Source: Chondrus crispus (lineage: Eukaryota; Rhodophyta; Florideophyceae; Gigartinales; Gigartinaceae). From it: a DNA stretch of 64,000 bases. The stretch spans positions 51,000 to 114,999 of the forward strand of contig NW_005179190.1 of assembly GCF_000350225.1 (NCBI RefSeq), written 5' to 3'. Positions 51,096 to 60,384 of the stretch are shown piece by piece (position 1 is the first letter of the stretch; each line of letters starts with the position of its first letter). A program made the translations under genes and the position numbers. Under the pieces are notes generated by a model. That model was not told the origin of the DNA. It saw nothing but the letters and a program-made list of their open reading frames with translations, and made no database searches.

Positions 51096-52267
51096 GCAAG
51101 GACTAAAATTTTTTCGGGACACTCCCGGCGCTTGACCCTGTACTAGGGGCGTCAGACTTGTTCCAGTGGGTCGTCCTTGCCTCGGCGCAAAATCTTTTTA
51201 ACCCGTGCGGGTTCTTTCGGTTGTCGACAACTCCAATTACCTCCTCATCTAGGACTACCTTCGTTTCCGGAGTTGGGGAACGGGACGAAGTCCCGGACAT
51301 GGTTCGCTCGCCACCTGTCTCTCCTTCAAATTTATTTGAGATTCCCCCTTCAGTTTCCCTGTCGCTGCGGGTTCTGCCTAACGTCTGACGATGGCCCCGC
51401 GGCCAGCCTTCCTGAACGTTGGTTCGAATCTTCTGCAGAGGCACTTGGGGTGCTCGAAGTCTGCGATTCGAACCACTTCTTGACCTTCAGGTAGCTCGAC
51501 GGCGGAATTCCTAGCCTCTCCATCGGAGACAGCGCCTTGTAGTTCCCTAGAACTCCGTGCATCTCTCGGAACGAGAGCAGGCACGTGGGCGCCCCATTCC
51601 CCCTCTCATAGAAATGATACCATATGAGGCTGTGCTTCTTCTGAGGGTACGGCGACTTCGGCGGTCCACGGGCCGGCGGCCTTCCCGACCAGCCCGGTCT
51701 CCGGAAAGTCGTACCCCTGTCTTCCACCGGAATTTTTGTCGCTGGCGTGTGACTACGCCTCGAAACGCTAACACGGGGTCCGTGATTTCCGTATACGTGC
51801 TTTCCGTATGCGCGCGCGTCAGTACGGTAGACGCTCCGCTCGGTTCTTCTTCTCCATATCCATTCCCTTCCGACGTACTAATAAAATCGCCCTCGGCCAT
51901 AAGCGCACCTCCGAAATCATTTTCACCTTGATTAGGAGAGCTCAATTCTCTTTTGACCCAGAAAGTGACTCGGCCAGGTGGGCAGCGCCGCATATTTTTC
52001 GAACGGGATGCGGGGGCTTCTGCGTGCTCCCCTTCCTCAGCGTCGCTGGCGCCTGCATGGTGACCCTCTTGGTCTTCCTTCCCTGGGCGCGGCTCGCCGA
52101 GCCATGCGCCTTCGCATAATTGACTAACCGTAAAAATGAAACGTCCCGATTATCTTGGCGGTACTGGGACACTACGGGCGTGACGCTCGAATCAAGGCCT
52201 CTCGATGAACATAGTCATCTGCTCTTCCATGGAATAGACATTCCCACATCGGTTGCTCGCGTCTGTT
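51096..52267 (-). pseudogene. R1b gag C-terminal part and start of pol
   Basis: Right to left: gag from about 52267 (NVYSMEEQMT-like start, SQYRQDNRDVSFLRLVNYAKAHGSA at 52172-52100) through frame changes near 51960 and 51640 to the end of gag at 51350. The knuckle region reads WYHFYERGNGAPTC, with the Cys and His positions lost. Pol starts in the overlapping frame at 51444-51103 and meets the R2 insertion at GCAAG. A single-base deletion after the slip site puts the homologous pol sequence in the +1 frame. Confidence 0.8.
51353..51359 (-). promoter_or_regulatory. Canonical GGGAAAC slip site in R1b
   Basis: Minus strand G-GGA-AAC in gag phase, directly followed by the gag stop TGA (51350-51352). 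It is the ancestral-looking form of the site that is GGAAAAC in R1a. Confidence 0.65.
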
Positions 52268-53750
52268 ATCGCTTGTCTCATGCATATAATCTGAGACACC
52301 ATCTGCAGGTTGCGATGGCCACCAGTACGTCACCGCAGCCAATTTCTGTAATTGCGTCAAAAGATCCCACACTTCAGCCATTTCTTCACCGGCAACAGTG
52401 GCTTGAACCAAGAACGCATACAAGAAGGCCATAGGACAAACCTGATAGAGTCATATCATTGCGTCCGTGCTTGGAGCTAACAAATGATGATTGGCTCTTC
52501 AACTCGTTCTCTCGGAGTGCGCCGCATATTAGAATTTCAGCCTTTGCCCTGGACTCGACAGCGTCTCCTTGTTCGTTAATAACGTGGAAGCCAGCTTCGA
52601 TGATGTTCTTTGTGAAACCGGCCAGCAAATGGTCGAGCGATAGCATTCTGCAGCAATATGCCTCTAAATGTGCCGAAACCGCAAGTTTTCCATCCTTTGT
52701 TAACGTTTGGTCCCCGCGTCCGTGCTCCGGTTCCTTTTTAAATGCATGAACAGGCCTATTTTGTCATTGATATTGTCACTGACTTTCATACCAAGCCGGC
52801 TGGGGTCATGATTATCAAATTTCTCTGTCCCGAAGAGCTTCATGACGCTCCTTGCACCTAAATGACGTCAAGCGGTGTGCATTGACCTTTGTCTTAAAGA
52901 CGAAACTGCTCTTACTTTCGTCTTTGTTCTTTCGAAACGTGCAAATGGTACAGGGCGTAATTGCCGTATGTCTTATGACATCCAATGTTTCAGCTGCTGG
53001 TAGATAGTCGGCCACAAAATCTACAATGTTTAAGAATGTCCTCACTTTCTCGCCAGACTGCTTATGTGCTTCCACATCCTCTGTAGGGCGCTTCACCAGG
53101 TCTGGAGTGTTTGAAAGCAGCACTTTGATATACCAGGAGGGGTTAAGCAAATGATTTTCATCGACTTTCGCCTGCTTAGACTTCGCCATGGTACCCGAGA
53201 GGGAGCATGTGGTATCCACCTGCTGAACACTGTGGGTACAATGACAACAATGATGAAAATTCATCGCAGTACAGCAGAACGCGATATGACGCAAACATCG
53301 TCCCATCCATTAAGCGGCCGCTCTTTTGCATTCTTCGATCAACAGTGCGGGTGAGTCCCGAGACATTGAGAGTCCGTAGGAGTAAATGCATCAATTTGAA
53401 GTTCTGCATATCATGCAGATAAAAAGGTGTACCGGGCCTTCGAGCACTATTATCACTGAATCCTTGACTGGCCCCGGATATACTCGGGATTTCAAACCAA
53501 AACATAATATCTGAATAGAGACCATCCTGTTGCTTCCAAAACTTTCAAACCCGCAGACTGAGTCTCGAAGCTTGAACTGTTTAACCTTCCGTATGTCCAA
53601 GAGGGGCACATGTCCCCGCGTAAGATCTCCCTCGAGGAATGAGACCTTTCTTCAAGTCTTATCCCACTATCTCCACGCCCCACAGACCTATCACTCTTTC
53701 CCAGTGGTGTTGATGTATATATATGCTAGGCTAGGCTCCCCTCTCCACCA
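52268..53750 (-). pseudogene. Possible DNA-transposon protein remnant, frame-broken
   Basis: Minus-strand frames 53609-53391, 53505-53176, 53306-52815, 52646-52386 and 52432-52172 join into one protein-like series. Recognisable features are SLYPQCSAGGYHMLPLG, then, after a frame change, NIVDFVADYLPAAETLDVI followed by CTICTF and a basic stretch. A conserved acidic D-P-A segment followed by a C-x2-C pair resembles the middle of CACTA-type (transposase_21) proteins, but the match is weak. The left edge abuts the truncated end of R1b at 52267, so either element may have broken the other. Confidence 0.3.
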
Positions 53751-55259
53751 TGAAACACCTTCAATGCCATTTTGGCGCTTCCTGCGATAAGTCCCTGGCT
53801 TCCGGCACACCAAACAGCTGAAAGTGTACCCTTCATCGCGAATTTATCGGCTTCATTTATGTGGAAATGATTCCCAATATTGCATACTTCAAAAGACAAA
53901 TTTAATGTTTGTAGCTCTGAGGTTTTCAGTTGAAGCACCGCACCAGGGAACTTTTGCAAAGCATATGCACCATTACGGACGCAAAGTGGTATCGTCGTTT
54001 CCGTCATTATCTACCGCTTTTCATCCATCTGGGAGGTTTCTATACATTTTGCGTCCGCAGTATCACAATACCATTGACTTGATTTCAGATACAATAAGTT
54101 GAATAACGTAGCAATCAAAATGTCCAGTTTGACCCATTCAATTGGTGTAACGATACAAACCGGAGATTTCGAACTCTTCCTACGATGCCAATCTATCTCC
54201 TCGCCATCACCACGATTTACACCGAAATATGTGGGATTGACGGCCTTCTTTTGCGTAGGACGACAAAATACATGAGGTAGCTCCTGGCAAAGGGATACTT
54301 CAGGGCATGCGGATAGAGAGTCCTCCGCATGTTGGCAGAGCTTGAGTAAATATTAGATGAAGCAAACTAAAACAATACAGTTCTCATTCGTTCAACATGT
54401 TTAACGCTGAAGCGAACGCTTCCCCATACTGTAATGAATCCCAGAAGGGTATACTATTTTTCGAAAAGCTTTTCAGAAGTTTTCAGTATACGCAAAACGT
54501 TTCGCGAGCCCAAGTCTATCCGAGTCCCTGGAACCTCAATTTAAACATCAGAGGGCCCTTGTTGCTTCATAGCATTCTTGAAGATACTTGCCGGAAAGAC
54601 TTTGTATTTTCCACAAACCGGCTATTTCCCTCGCTTTCGGCATTGTAGTGACCTGGGACGCCTAGATATGGTACAGACCTCTCATCATAGTCTATTGCAT
54701 CTATGACATCTTCTACAATGGTTTCTCGATGCTTAGAGCGCTTCTTATCTTTCGATATACCGCCGTTCCGCGCCGACCGCGGTACATGGGCCGCAACGCC
54801 CCCTTTCTCCACCGCAAAGCACGAAAAGCGATGATCTCTTCCACCGGCTCGGGAACTGGGGTTCCTTCTCACTCCAGAATTTCGGCCGAATACCCATTCC
54901 CATCGATATGGCTTAATGATTTCGTGCTCGTCTGGGACCGCCAGGTCCAGCAGGTTACTCATATTGTCCATCCAAGTCGGGGCAGAGTTCGTCGTCTTTT
55001 CCTGCGATTGGACGTGTCAAGGGGGTCGAGATTGTCGCCCAACAAAGTGAGGCCGATAAGAGTAAGAATGGTTGTGACTGAAGATGAGGGGGCGTGGTCG
55101 AAAACCATTACTTTGATGACTACCCACGTCAGATGCGCGGCAAATGTTACTGCAGAGGTATGAAGTAAGCTTAAGTGACTCGGAATATTGGTACATACAG
55201 GATAGTGTGGTACACACTCGTGCCACCCTAGTATCCCTTTTCGCACGACTCGTGTACAC
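53751..55259 (-). other. Unassigned stretch with one coding-like minus-strand region
   Basis: Frames 55246-54959 and 54971-54567 overlap in different phases around LPRLG and MDNMSNLLDL, as if one gene had a frameshift or an intron. The second frame (134 codons) has a WEWVFGRNSG segment, a basic patch (KDKKRSKHR) and an acidic stretch. No family is recognised. 53751-54560 shows nothing convincing. Confidence 0.2.
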
Positions 55260-55745
55260 GTGTATCTAGATAACTCAAGTACCCCGACCTACAGTACCAA
55301 GCCCATTTGCACAAGCCTTGCCCGCTTTCGACACGCACACACGTGGACCTACTACCGTGCCTGTACACGTGTGTACTATGACGCCGCCTCGTGAGCTCTA
55401 GCCGTTACATCTCGACCGCGATGTAGTACAGTATATAGTGTTGTTGGCGCTTGCGCCGGGTGGGTTTGGGGACAAGCAACCAAGGACCAAGGACGCGACT
55501 GTCGTTCTTGGTTTTGCGCAGCAACTAACTTCTTCTCGTTCACGCTCTCTCGTTCCCCTCGCTCGCGCCCTAGGACTTTGGTGGCCACGTCGCGTGTTGC
55601 CTCCGCGCTCGCGCGCACAGTTCGCTGGCCGTGTGTTAGCCCCGCTGGGTCGAGAGCACCGCGTCGTTCGCTTCTATTTTCCGTGGTTTGGGAGCACACC
55701 CGGGTTCTACAGTCGCCCCAAAGTCTCTACCACTTCCCCCTAGCT
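55260..55745. other. LTR-like sequence, unassigned
   Basis: The composition matches the LTRs: dyads GTACACGTGTGTAC (about 55361), a GTAGTACAGTATATAGTG block (55421-55438) joining the TACAG word to a TATA box, and a GC-rich, Ser/Arg-like downstream half. Possible ends TGTACACG and TTAGTACA do not give a target duplication, so borders remain open. Confidence 0.3.
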
Positions 55746-56070
55746 ACTTAGTACACGACCCCACGAACGACCCTTGTTTTAGCACGTGACCAAATTTCGC
55801 GTTCTACTACAGATAGACATCCATATATATATGCAGTATTGCATTACATTATTGGTTACAGTAATATGAGAATATATAAATTATACACATATTATATTTG
55901 CGCCACTCGTCCGGATTTCTCGTTAGGCGTGTCCTGCGCCGTTTCACAATCCGTTTTCATGTAGTCACGTGTTTGAGTATAAAGTGCCAAGAGACCTCCT
56001 TGCTTCCATAATATCTGCCATCTTAGATCACTAAAGTTGTTGGATCAGTACCACCGCCAGGCCCGCCACC

Positions 56071-56129
56071 TCTCCCCGATTTGCTCGAGCAAATCGGGGA
56101 GAAGTGCGAATACGATCGTATTCGCACTT
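56071..56129. repeat. Two abutting perfect palindromes (32 bp and 28 bp)
   Basis: 56071-56102 is a perfect palindrome with 16-base arms starting TCTCCCCGATTTGCTC. 56102-56129 is a second with 14-base arms starting AAGTGCGAATACGA. Neither has a loop or mismatch, and they share one base. Confidence 0.95.
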
Positions 56130-56643
56130 TTGGCCGTTCCCAGCTTGGCAGAACCCTCCAACGCTTCCCGTATACAAACAGTCATTGTGCACCACGAAAG
56201 ATTCCGGATTCCAAGCTACCGTCAGCACCTCTTCCAGATCTGTTTGCTTCAGAATGGGACTTTGTAGCTACGAAATCCGCCAGGAGAGAGACAGCCCTTG
56301 CTTCCTTCCGCTGTCGTCTAAAGCCGATCCAGCTCGTAGTGGCTTCGAAACCCTTTTCCTACCACTCCCTTTCACTCCCGTTCGTCACCGTGGCGTCCGT
56401 TGTCGCAGCTCTCCTTTCCTCACTTCATCTCAACAATCCCTGCCCAGTGCCTCGCCGTTGGTCCTGCGCCCTTCTTCTCCCCGCAACTACTACGTTCGAC
56501 AGCTTGGAATTTTCCGACTCGCATTCCAGCACCATCCAAGCACGAAAACGTCCTGTCGCACCACCCTCTCGCATTGCCAACTGCCAACTTTGACACTCAC
56601 CCGCCCCCGGCCACAACGATCCGTTGGAAACACCGCTACGGCG

Positions 56644-56665
56644 ATGTAGGTTGTACAACCTACAT
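56644..56665. repeat. Perfect 22-bp palindrome
   Basis: ATGTAGGTTGT followed by its exact complement, no loop. It lies 515 bases after the pair at 56071. Confidence 0.95.
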
Positions 56666-57113
56666 TGTCTTGTTCTGCATCCACCTGCCACCTGCGACCA
56701 AACTTCAGACTGTGCCGCCCTCCTGCCTCACGGCTGCTGTGAACCGCAGCCATAATGATACAGAAAAGAACAAATGAGACTGTCATCCCTACTCCCAAAT
56801 GCATGTCAGCACTAGCACAGATCACCAAATTGCCCACCGATGTACCTCAGTCTCTCCAACAAACGCTACCCAGCACTCCAATTGTGTTCAACGGCTCTAC
56901 TCGTAGCACATGCACCACCAGAAACGTCCTTCGAACTACTTGTTGCGGTCCGATTTTGGACTTTAGTCTGGACTCAAGACTGACACAAGTGAGTACACAC
57001 CCCGCAGCACATTTTCTGCCTACATTTGACAGACTAAGGTTAGGCCTGTCTTCGACTGAGAGTATTCCTGATAGGGCATTATGCATGATTGTGCGCGATG
57101 GACTTGAACTGAT

Positions 57114-57814
57114 TGCAGCATAAACACCCCCCAGACGACTGGAGGTGTATGCGCAGTTCGACCTGTAGACCCCGGATCGGAGAAGGGGTGAAGCGGGCCA
57201 ACCAGCTACGGAACCGGGCTCGGGCCCGGGTAGCGGTGGTAGAGCGGGAGCGAGCAGGGACGCGCGCACGCACGAACGGATCGACGCCTCGACGCCCCGG
57301 AGCAGCACTGGGTGACGTACCAGTGCTGACGGGCGGAGGCGGTTCCGTGCTCGCTCGCGTGCTGCGCGTCCATTCCGGCTCGGCTCCGACTAAACGCGCG
57401 CGAAGAGCGAAGGAGACGGTTAGAATAAGCTGGGTGGACTGACCTTGGCGGTCGGTTGAGGACAAGCCCGTGCTTGTCCCCTTCCGCCGCCGTTGGTCCG
57501 CTCCATATTTAATATACAAAACAATCTATCATAACACTACAGTACCGAGGTACTGTAGTCGGCTACTGTAGTGCAGGTCGGCCTGCACTGTAATACTGTC
57601 AGCTATGTCGAGGCTGACAGTACACGTATTACTCGTGGTGCGTGCGCGCTTCGTTCGCGCGCTGTACACGTGTGCACGTGTATGCGCGTGTCCCTTGTCC
57701 TCGTGGTGTACACGTGGACACGCGCGGTTGTACTGTAGAGCTCGACGCTCTACAGTAGCTGATCTAGTTCTTGATCTAATCTAATTTAAAGCCCCAGGGG
57801 GGGGTTATGCTACA
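57114..57814 (-). repeat. 3' LTR of R3 (L3, 701 bp)
   Basis: In sense direction it starts TGTAGCATAACC at 57814 and ends GTTTATGCTGCA at 57114; TG[CT]AGCATAA forms an imperfect terminal inverted repeat. The TATA region is the complement of CCATATTTAATATAC (57503-57517). Downstream of it an open Pro/Ser/Arg-rich stretch matches the solo L3 copy at 13242. Confidence 0.82.
57536..57757. promoter_or_regulatory. Hairpin array upstream of TATA in the R3 LTR
   Basis: At least five hairpins in 220 bases: ACTACAGTACC/GGTACTGTAGT (11-bp arms, 57536-57559), GTGCAGG/CCTGCAC (57571-57588), CTGTCAGC/GCTGACAG (57597-57620), TACACGTG/CACGTGTA (about 57664-57681) and TACTGTAGAGC/GCTCTACAGTA (11-bp arms, 57731-57757). 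CTACTGTAG is at 57563-57571. Confidence 0.8.
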
Positions 57815-57848
57815 CGGCCCCCCCTCAAGACTGAACGTCCGCGTTCAG
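57815..57848 (-). other. Terminal polypurine tract of R3 with a copy of the pol end
   Basis: The minus strand reads CTGAACGCGGACGTTCAG, then TCTTGAGGGGGGGCCG, then the LTR. The first part repeats the last codons and stop of R3 pol (62279-62301). Confidence 0.75.
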
Positions 57849-58116
57849 CAGTCTCGGGCTTGTAGAGGCGACCATGTCGGATCCCCTCCCTGTAGTCCTG
57901 GACTTGACTCGGGTTCCACCTCACCCGTCCTCGCGTTGCTCGGAGTTATCTATCGTCCACCCCGTTCCCCCTATTGGCCATCTTGTCCTCTGCCGTCCTC
58001 TCCTTCTCCGTCCGCGCATCGGTGCGCCTCTCTTGTTATTTCCTTTTCCGCACTCGGGTCGCTGCGCCCCCGCTGTCCTGTCTCTCTTCGTCGGAGGCCT
58101 CAGTGTTGGGGTCATC

Positions 58117-60384
58117 ATGACGTCGCCCTCCGATGGTCGGTTCGTCGCGTCCGTCGCTACTCCGTGGAGCTCCGTAACTCCCTGCCCTTCGCAGCCGTGT
58201 TCTTCGTCGCAATCTCCCGGAGGCGCCGCTTCCCTTCCGCCGTCGACGGCAGAAGTCGCGGCCCCGGCTGGGCACGTTCCGTGTCGCGCCGGGGCAATCG
58301 GGCGTCCTTGGATTACTGTACAGCCATTTCAGCGAGCTCGTGTCTCTCGGGAGTCGACGTCCTCTGTCGAACTGATCCCCTCCGCCACCGCCCCTCGTCT
58401 GCCTGTCGATGCAGGCCCCGTCGGGGGCGCTACAGCCGCGCTTCCCGGCGCGACGGATTCGCGCGGGAGATCGGGCAGCGGCCCTCGCGTTGGCGAACAT
58501 CCTGAGACGCCTCAGGATCCGGCGGGTCAAGCCCCCGCGGTGGTCGAGGCTCCATCCGAGTGGTACGGGGCGGCGCTCGAGCGTTCCGCCCCGTTGCCCC
58601 TAGACCGTCTAAGGTTCGCGTGGTGCCGCTTTGCCCGTGGCGGCATTACTGTCGGGGAGCTGCTGGCGCGGGAGCAACTTCGTCCCGATTTGCTACGCGT
58701 CCGGAAGGTCTATGAAGCCGGAAGCGTAGAGGAGGCCTCGCTCGTTCTGGGGCGCCTGCTGGCAGAAGGTGGCGGTGCGGCGTATCAAATCCCTTCTGCC
58801 ATCCCCTGCGATCGCACGTTTGCGTACAGCCTCGGTGAGGTAGAATACGTGGATCGCATGGCCACGTATCTCCTCCACCGCGAGGGGTCGGCCCCTCGCG
58901 AATTCGTCTTGTCCCACGTGGGTAGTCCCTATGTGAGCCCCCGTCCTTTCGCGTACTCGAGGGCGCGCGTCGCCTTGCAGAAATCAGCGTGCTCGCTGAT
59001 GAGACTACACGGAGTCGCCATTGCTCCTCACGATTGGTCGGCGTATCGCCATTCCGAGGAGGAGGACGGGCGCGTTTTCTGTCACGCTTCCTTCGAAGGA
59101 GGTCTGTCCCCCCACGACTTCCCCCGGCTCCCTGCAGTGACACGGGAGACCTTCCCTTCGTTGGGAGTTCATCCGCTGCTCCCGTATGTGCTCAAGCACT
59201 TCGGTGTGGCGTGCTCAAATGCTCAACATCCGGCTTATGCAGACTTAATGCACAACGTAGAGAGGAAATGGGCCTGGGCCCTTGGGAATGCGTTCATGAA
59301 CGAAGTGTCCATTCACGGACGCGTGTTTGTCCAGCCCCTCGAGGTGCTGGCCTACTTGGGGAGGGTTGCGTGGGACCTCCCCAACGTCCCCCTTCATCCG
59401 CTCGAGCGGAGTAACCAGCATGTGCCTTGGTCGTACGCGTTCGCCCTCGGGCTCATGCATCGGGCTTGCGAGGTGAGCGAAAGCCAGCGTCGGCGCTGGC
59501 CCGATGTCACTACCGGCGAGCGGTCCTCCTTCCTCGTGTATGACCATCGTGCTGACGCCTTCGTGGCGCGCCAGGTGTCGCCGGCGTCCTCTTCGGAACA
59601 TGTCAGGAGCGGGGGCGGAGTCGGCTCCGCCTTGCGTGAAGCGCGAAAGAAGCGATATCCCGATTTGGACAGTGAGCCCGCTCCCCATCCTTCTGCACGT
59701 GCGGACCGGCTGTTCGAGACTTTTCTCGCCGAAAGCGACTTCGGTGCGGTGGCGAGTCCTCCGGTCCCCCTTGTTCCTCCCCTCAGTGCGGTGCTGCCGC
59801 GTGAGGCGCCCCAAGTGGCGTCCGTACGCCACGCGACGTTGGAGGGAGAGGACGTCAGGGCCGTGCCGTCGTTAGTCCATGCTTTGGGTCGCGCTGCCGA
59901 TCGCACTTGGCAGGTGGGCGGTCTCCTTGGCACACTCGCGAGCTGGTACTTGGCGCAAAGCGACGAAGCAAGTCGCCTCGAGGCGGACCGCGCGTCGTCC
60001 GTGTCCGAGCTGCGCCGTGTACGCAACGAGTTAGCCGCGTCACGCGAGTCCTCTGATCGTCAAGCGAGCCTTCTGGAGCGGACTACCGCCGAACGTGACC
60101 GGTACCGCCGCGAGCGGGACGACCTCCGAAGCCTTCGCGTGGCGTCTTCGTCGACGGCACACCCGATCAGGCGGGATCCCTACGAGCAGACGGGGTACGA
60201 GGCCGCTACGGTGGGCAACGTCCCGGATCCTCAGAGCAGTGTGCATCGCTGGACCGGCCACAGTGAGGTGGCGTTGCCCCCACTGGCGGAGCACGCGGCA
60301 GAGCCGCCTCGTCACCCCAGTTACTGTCCCCCGAGCCTTTACGGGTCGGGGGTCGCTTCGCCGCCCAACCGCACAAATCAGTGA
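58117..60384 (+). CDS. R3 antisense protein, intact, 755 aa
   Basis: A long open frame opposite to pol. I chose the ATG at 58117 because MTSPSDGRFVA there resembles the start of the R2 protein (MSPNDNVAQ); the frame stays open up to an ATG at 57874. The N-terminal 150 residues are Ser/Pro/Ala-rich. The middle shares IPCDRTFAYSLGEVEYVDRM, LMRLHGVAIAPHDW, HFGVACSNAQHP and ALGLMHRA with the R2 protein. The C-terminus (about 59940-60150) is a coiled coil, ELRRVRNELAASRES through TAERDRYRRERDDL, also shared. There is no zinc finger, protease or transmembrane motif. The function is unknown; a self-associating, possibly Gag-like or regulatory protein is only a guess. Survival of 755 open codons argues for recent selection. 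Confidence 0.8.
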   Translation: MTSPSDGRFVASVATPWSSVTPCPSQPCSSSQSPGGAASLPPSTAEVAAPAGHVPCRAGAIGRPWITVQPFQRARVSRESTSSVELIPSATAPRLPVDAGPVGGATAALPGATDSRGRSGSGPRVGEHPETPQDPAGQAPAVVEAPSEWYGAALERSAPLPLDRLRFAWCRFARGGITVGELLAREQLRPDLLRVRKVYEAGSVEEASLVLGRLLAEGGGAAYQIPSAIPCDRTFAYSLGEVEYVDRMATYLLHREGSAPREFVLSHVGSPYVSPRPFAYSRARVALQKSACSLMRLHGVAIAPHDWSAYRHSEEEDGRVFCHASFEGGLSPHDFPRLPAVTRETFPSLGVHPLLPYVLKHFGVACSNAQHPAYADLMHNVERKWAWALGNAFMNEVSIHGRVFVQPLEVLAYLGRVAWDLPNVPLHPLERSNQHVPWSYAFALGLMHRACEVSESQRRRWPDVTTGERSSFLVYDHRADAFVARQVSPASSSEHVRSGGGVGSALREARKKRYPDLDSEPAPHPSARADRLFETFLAESDFGAVASPPVPLVPPLSAVLPREAPQVASVRHATLEGEDVRAVPSLVHALGRAADRTWQVGGLLGTLASWYLAQSDEASRLEADRASSVSELRRVRNELAASRESSDRQASLLERTTAERDRYRRERDDLRSLRVASSSTAHPIRRDPYEQTGYEAATVGNVPDPQSSVHRWTGHSEVALPPLAEHAAEPPRHPSYCPPSLYGSGVASPPNRTNQ

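Larger units (their letters stand above)
13967..52267 (-). mobile_element. R1b: old Ty3/gypsy element, 5'-truncated, split by five insertions
   Basis: The R1b pieces are 13967-17360, 18118-18279, 19324-21530, 22585-25166, 38217-39559 and 51096 to about 52267. They read on the minus strand as gag end, protease, RT, RNase H, integrase, chromodomain, a long 3' region and the 3' LTR, in the same order as R1a. Each break is bridged by a target duplication: CTC[CT]T, GCAAC, CTTGT, GAAGA and GCAAG. Without the insertions the element is about 10.8 kb. The start of gag and the 5' LTR are absent: homology to R1a stops near 52267, which corresponds to about 35560 in R1a. Stops and frameshifts show that it is inactive. 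Confidence 0.85.
55746..57113. other. Region with three long perfect palindromes, no recognised gene
   Basis: Overlapping plus-strand frames of 125-181 codons exist (56081-56593, 56104-56649, 56400-56777, 56755-57123) but none has a motif, and they overlap one another in different phases. 55800-55900 is AT-rich with ATATAT runs. The last bases (57109-57113, CTGAT) are the left target site of R3. Confidence 0.35.

Noticed and set aside
55260..55745. Definite fourth LTR family
   Set aside because: Composition and TATA context fit, but no target duplication, no second copy and no PBS or polypurine tract could be found.
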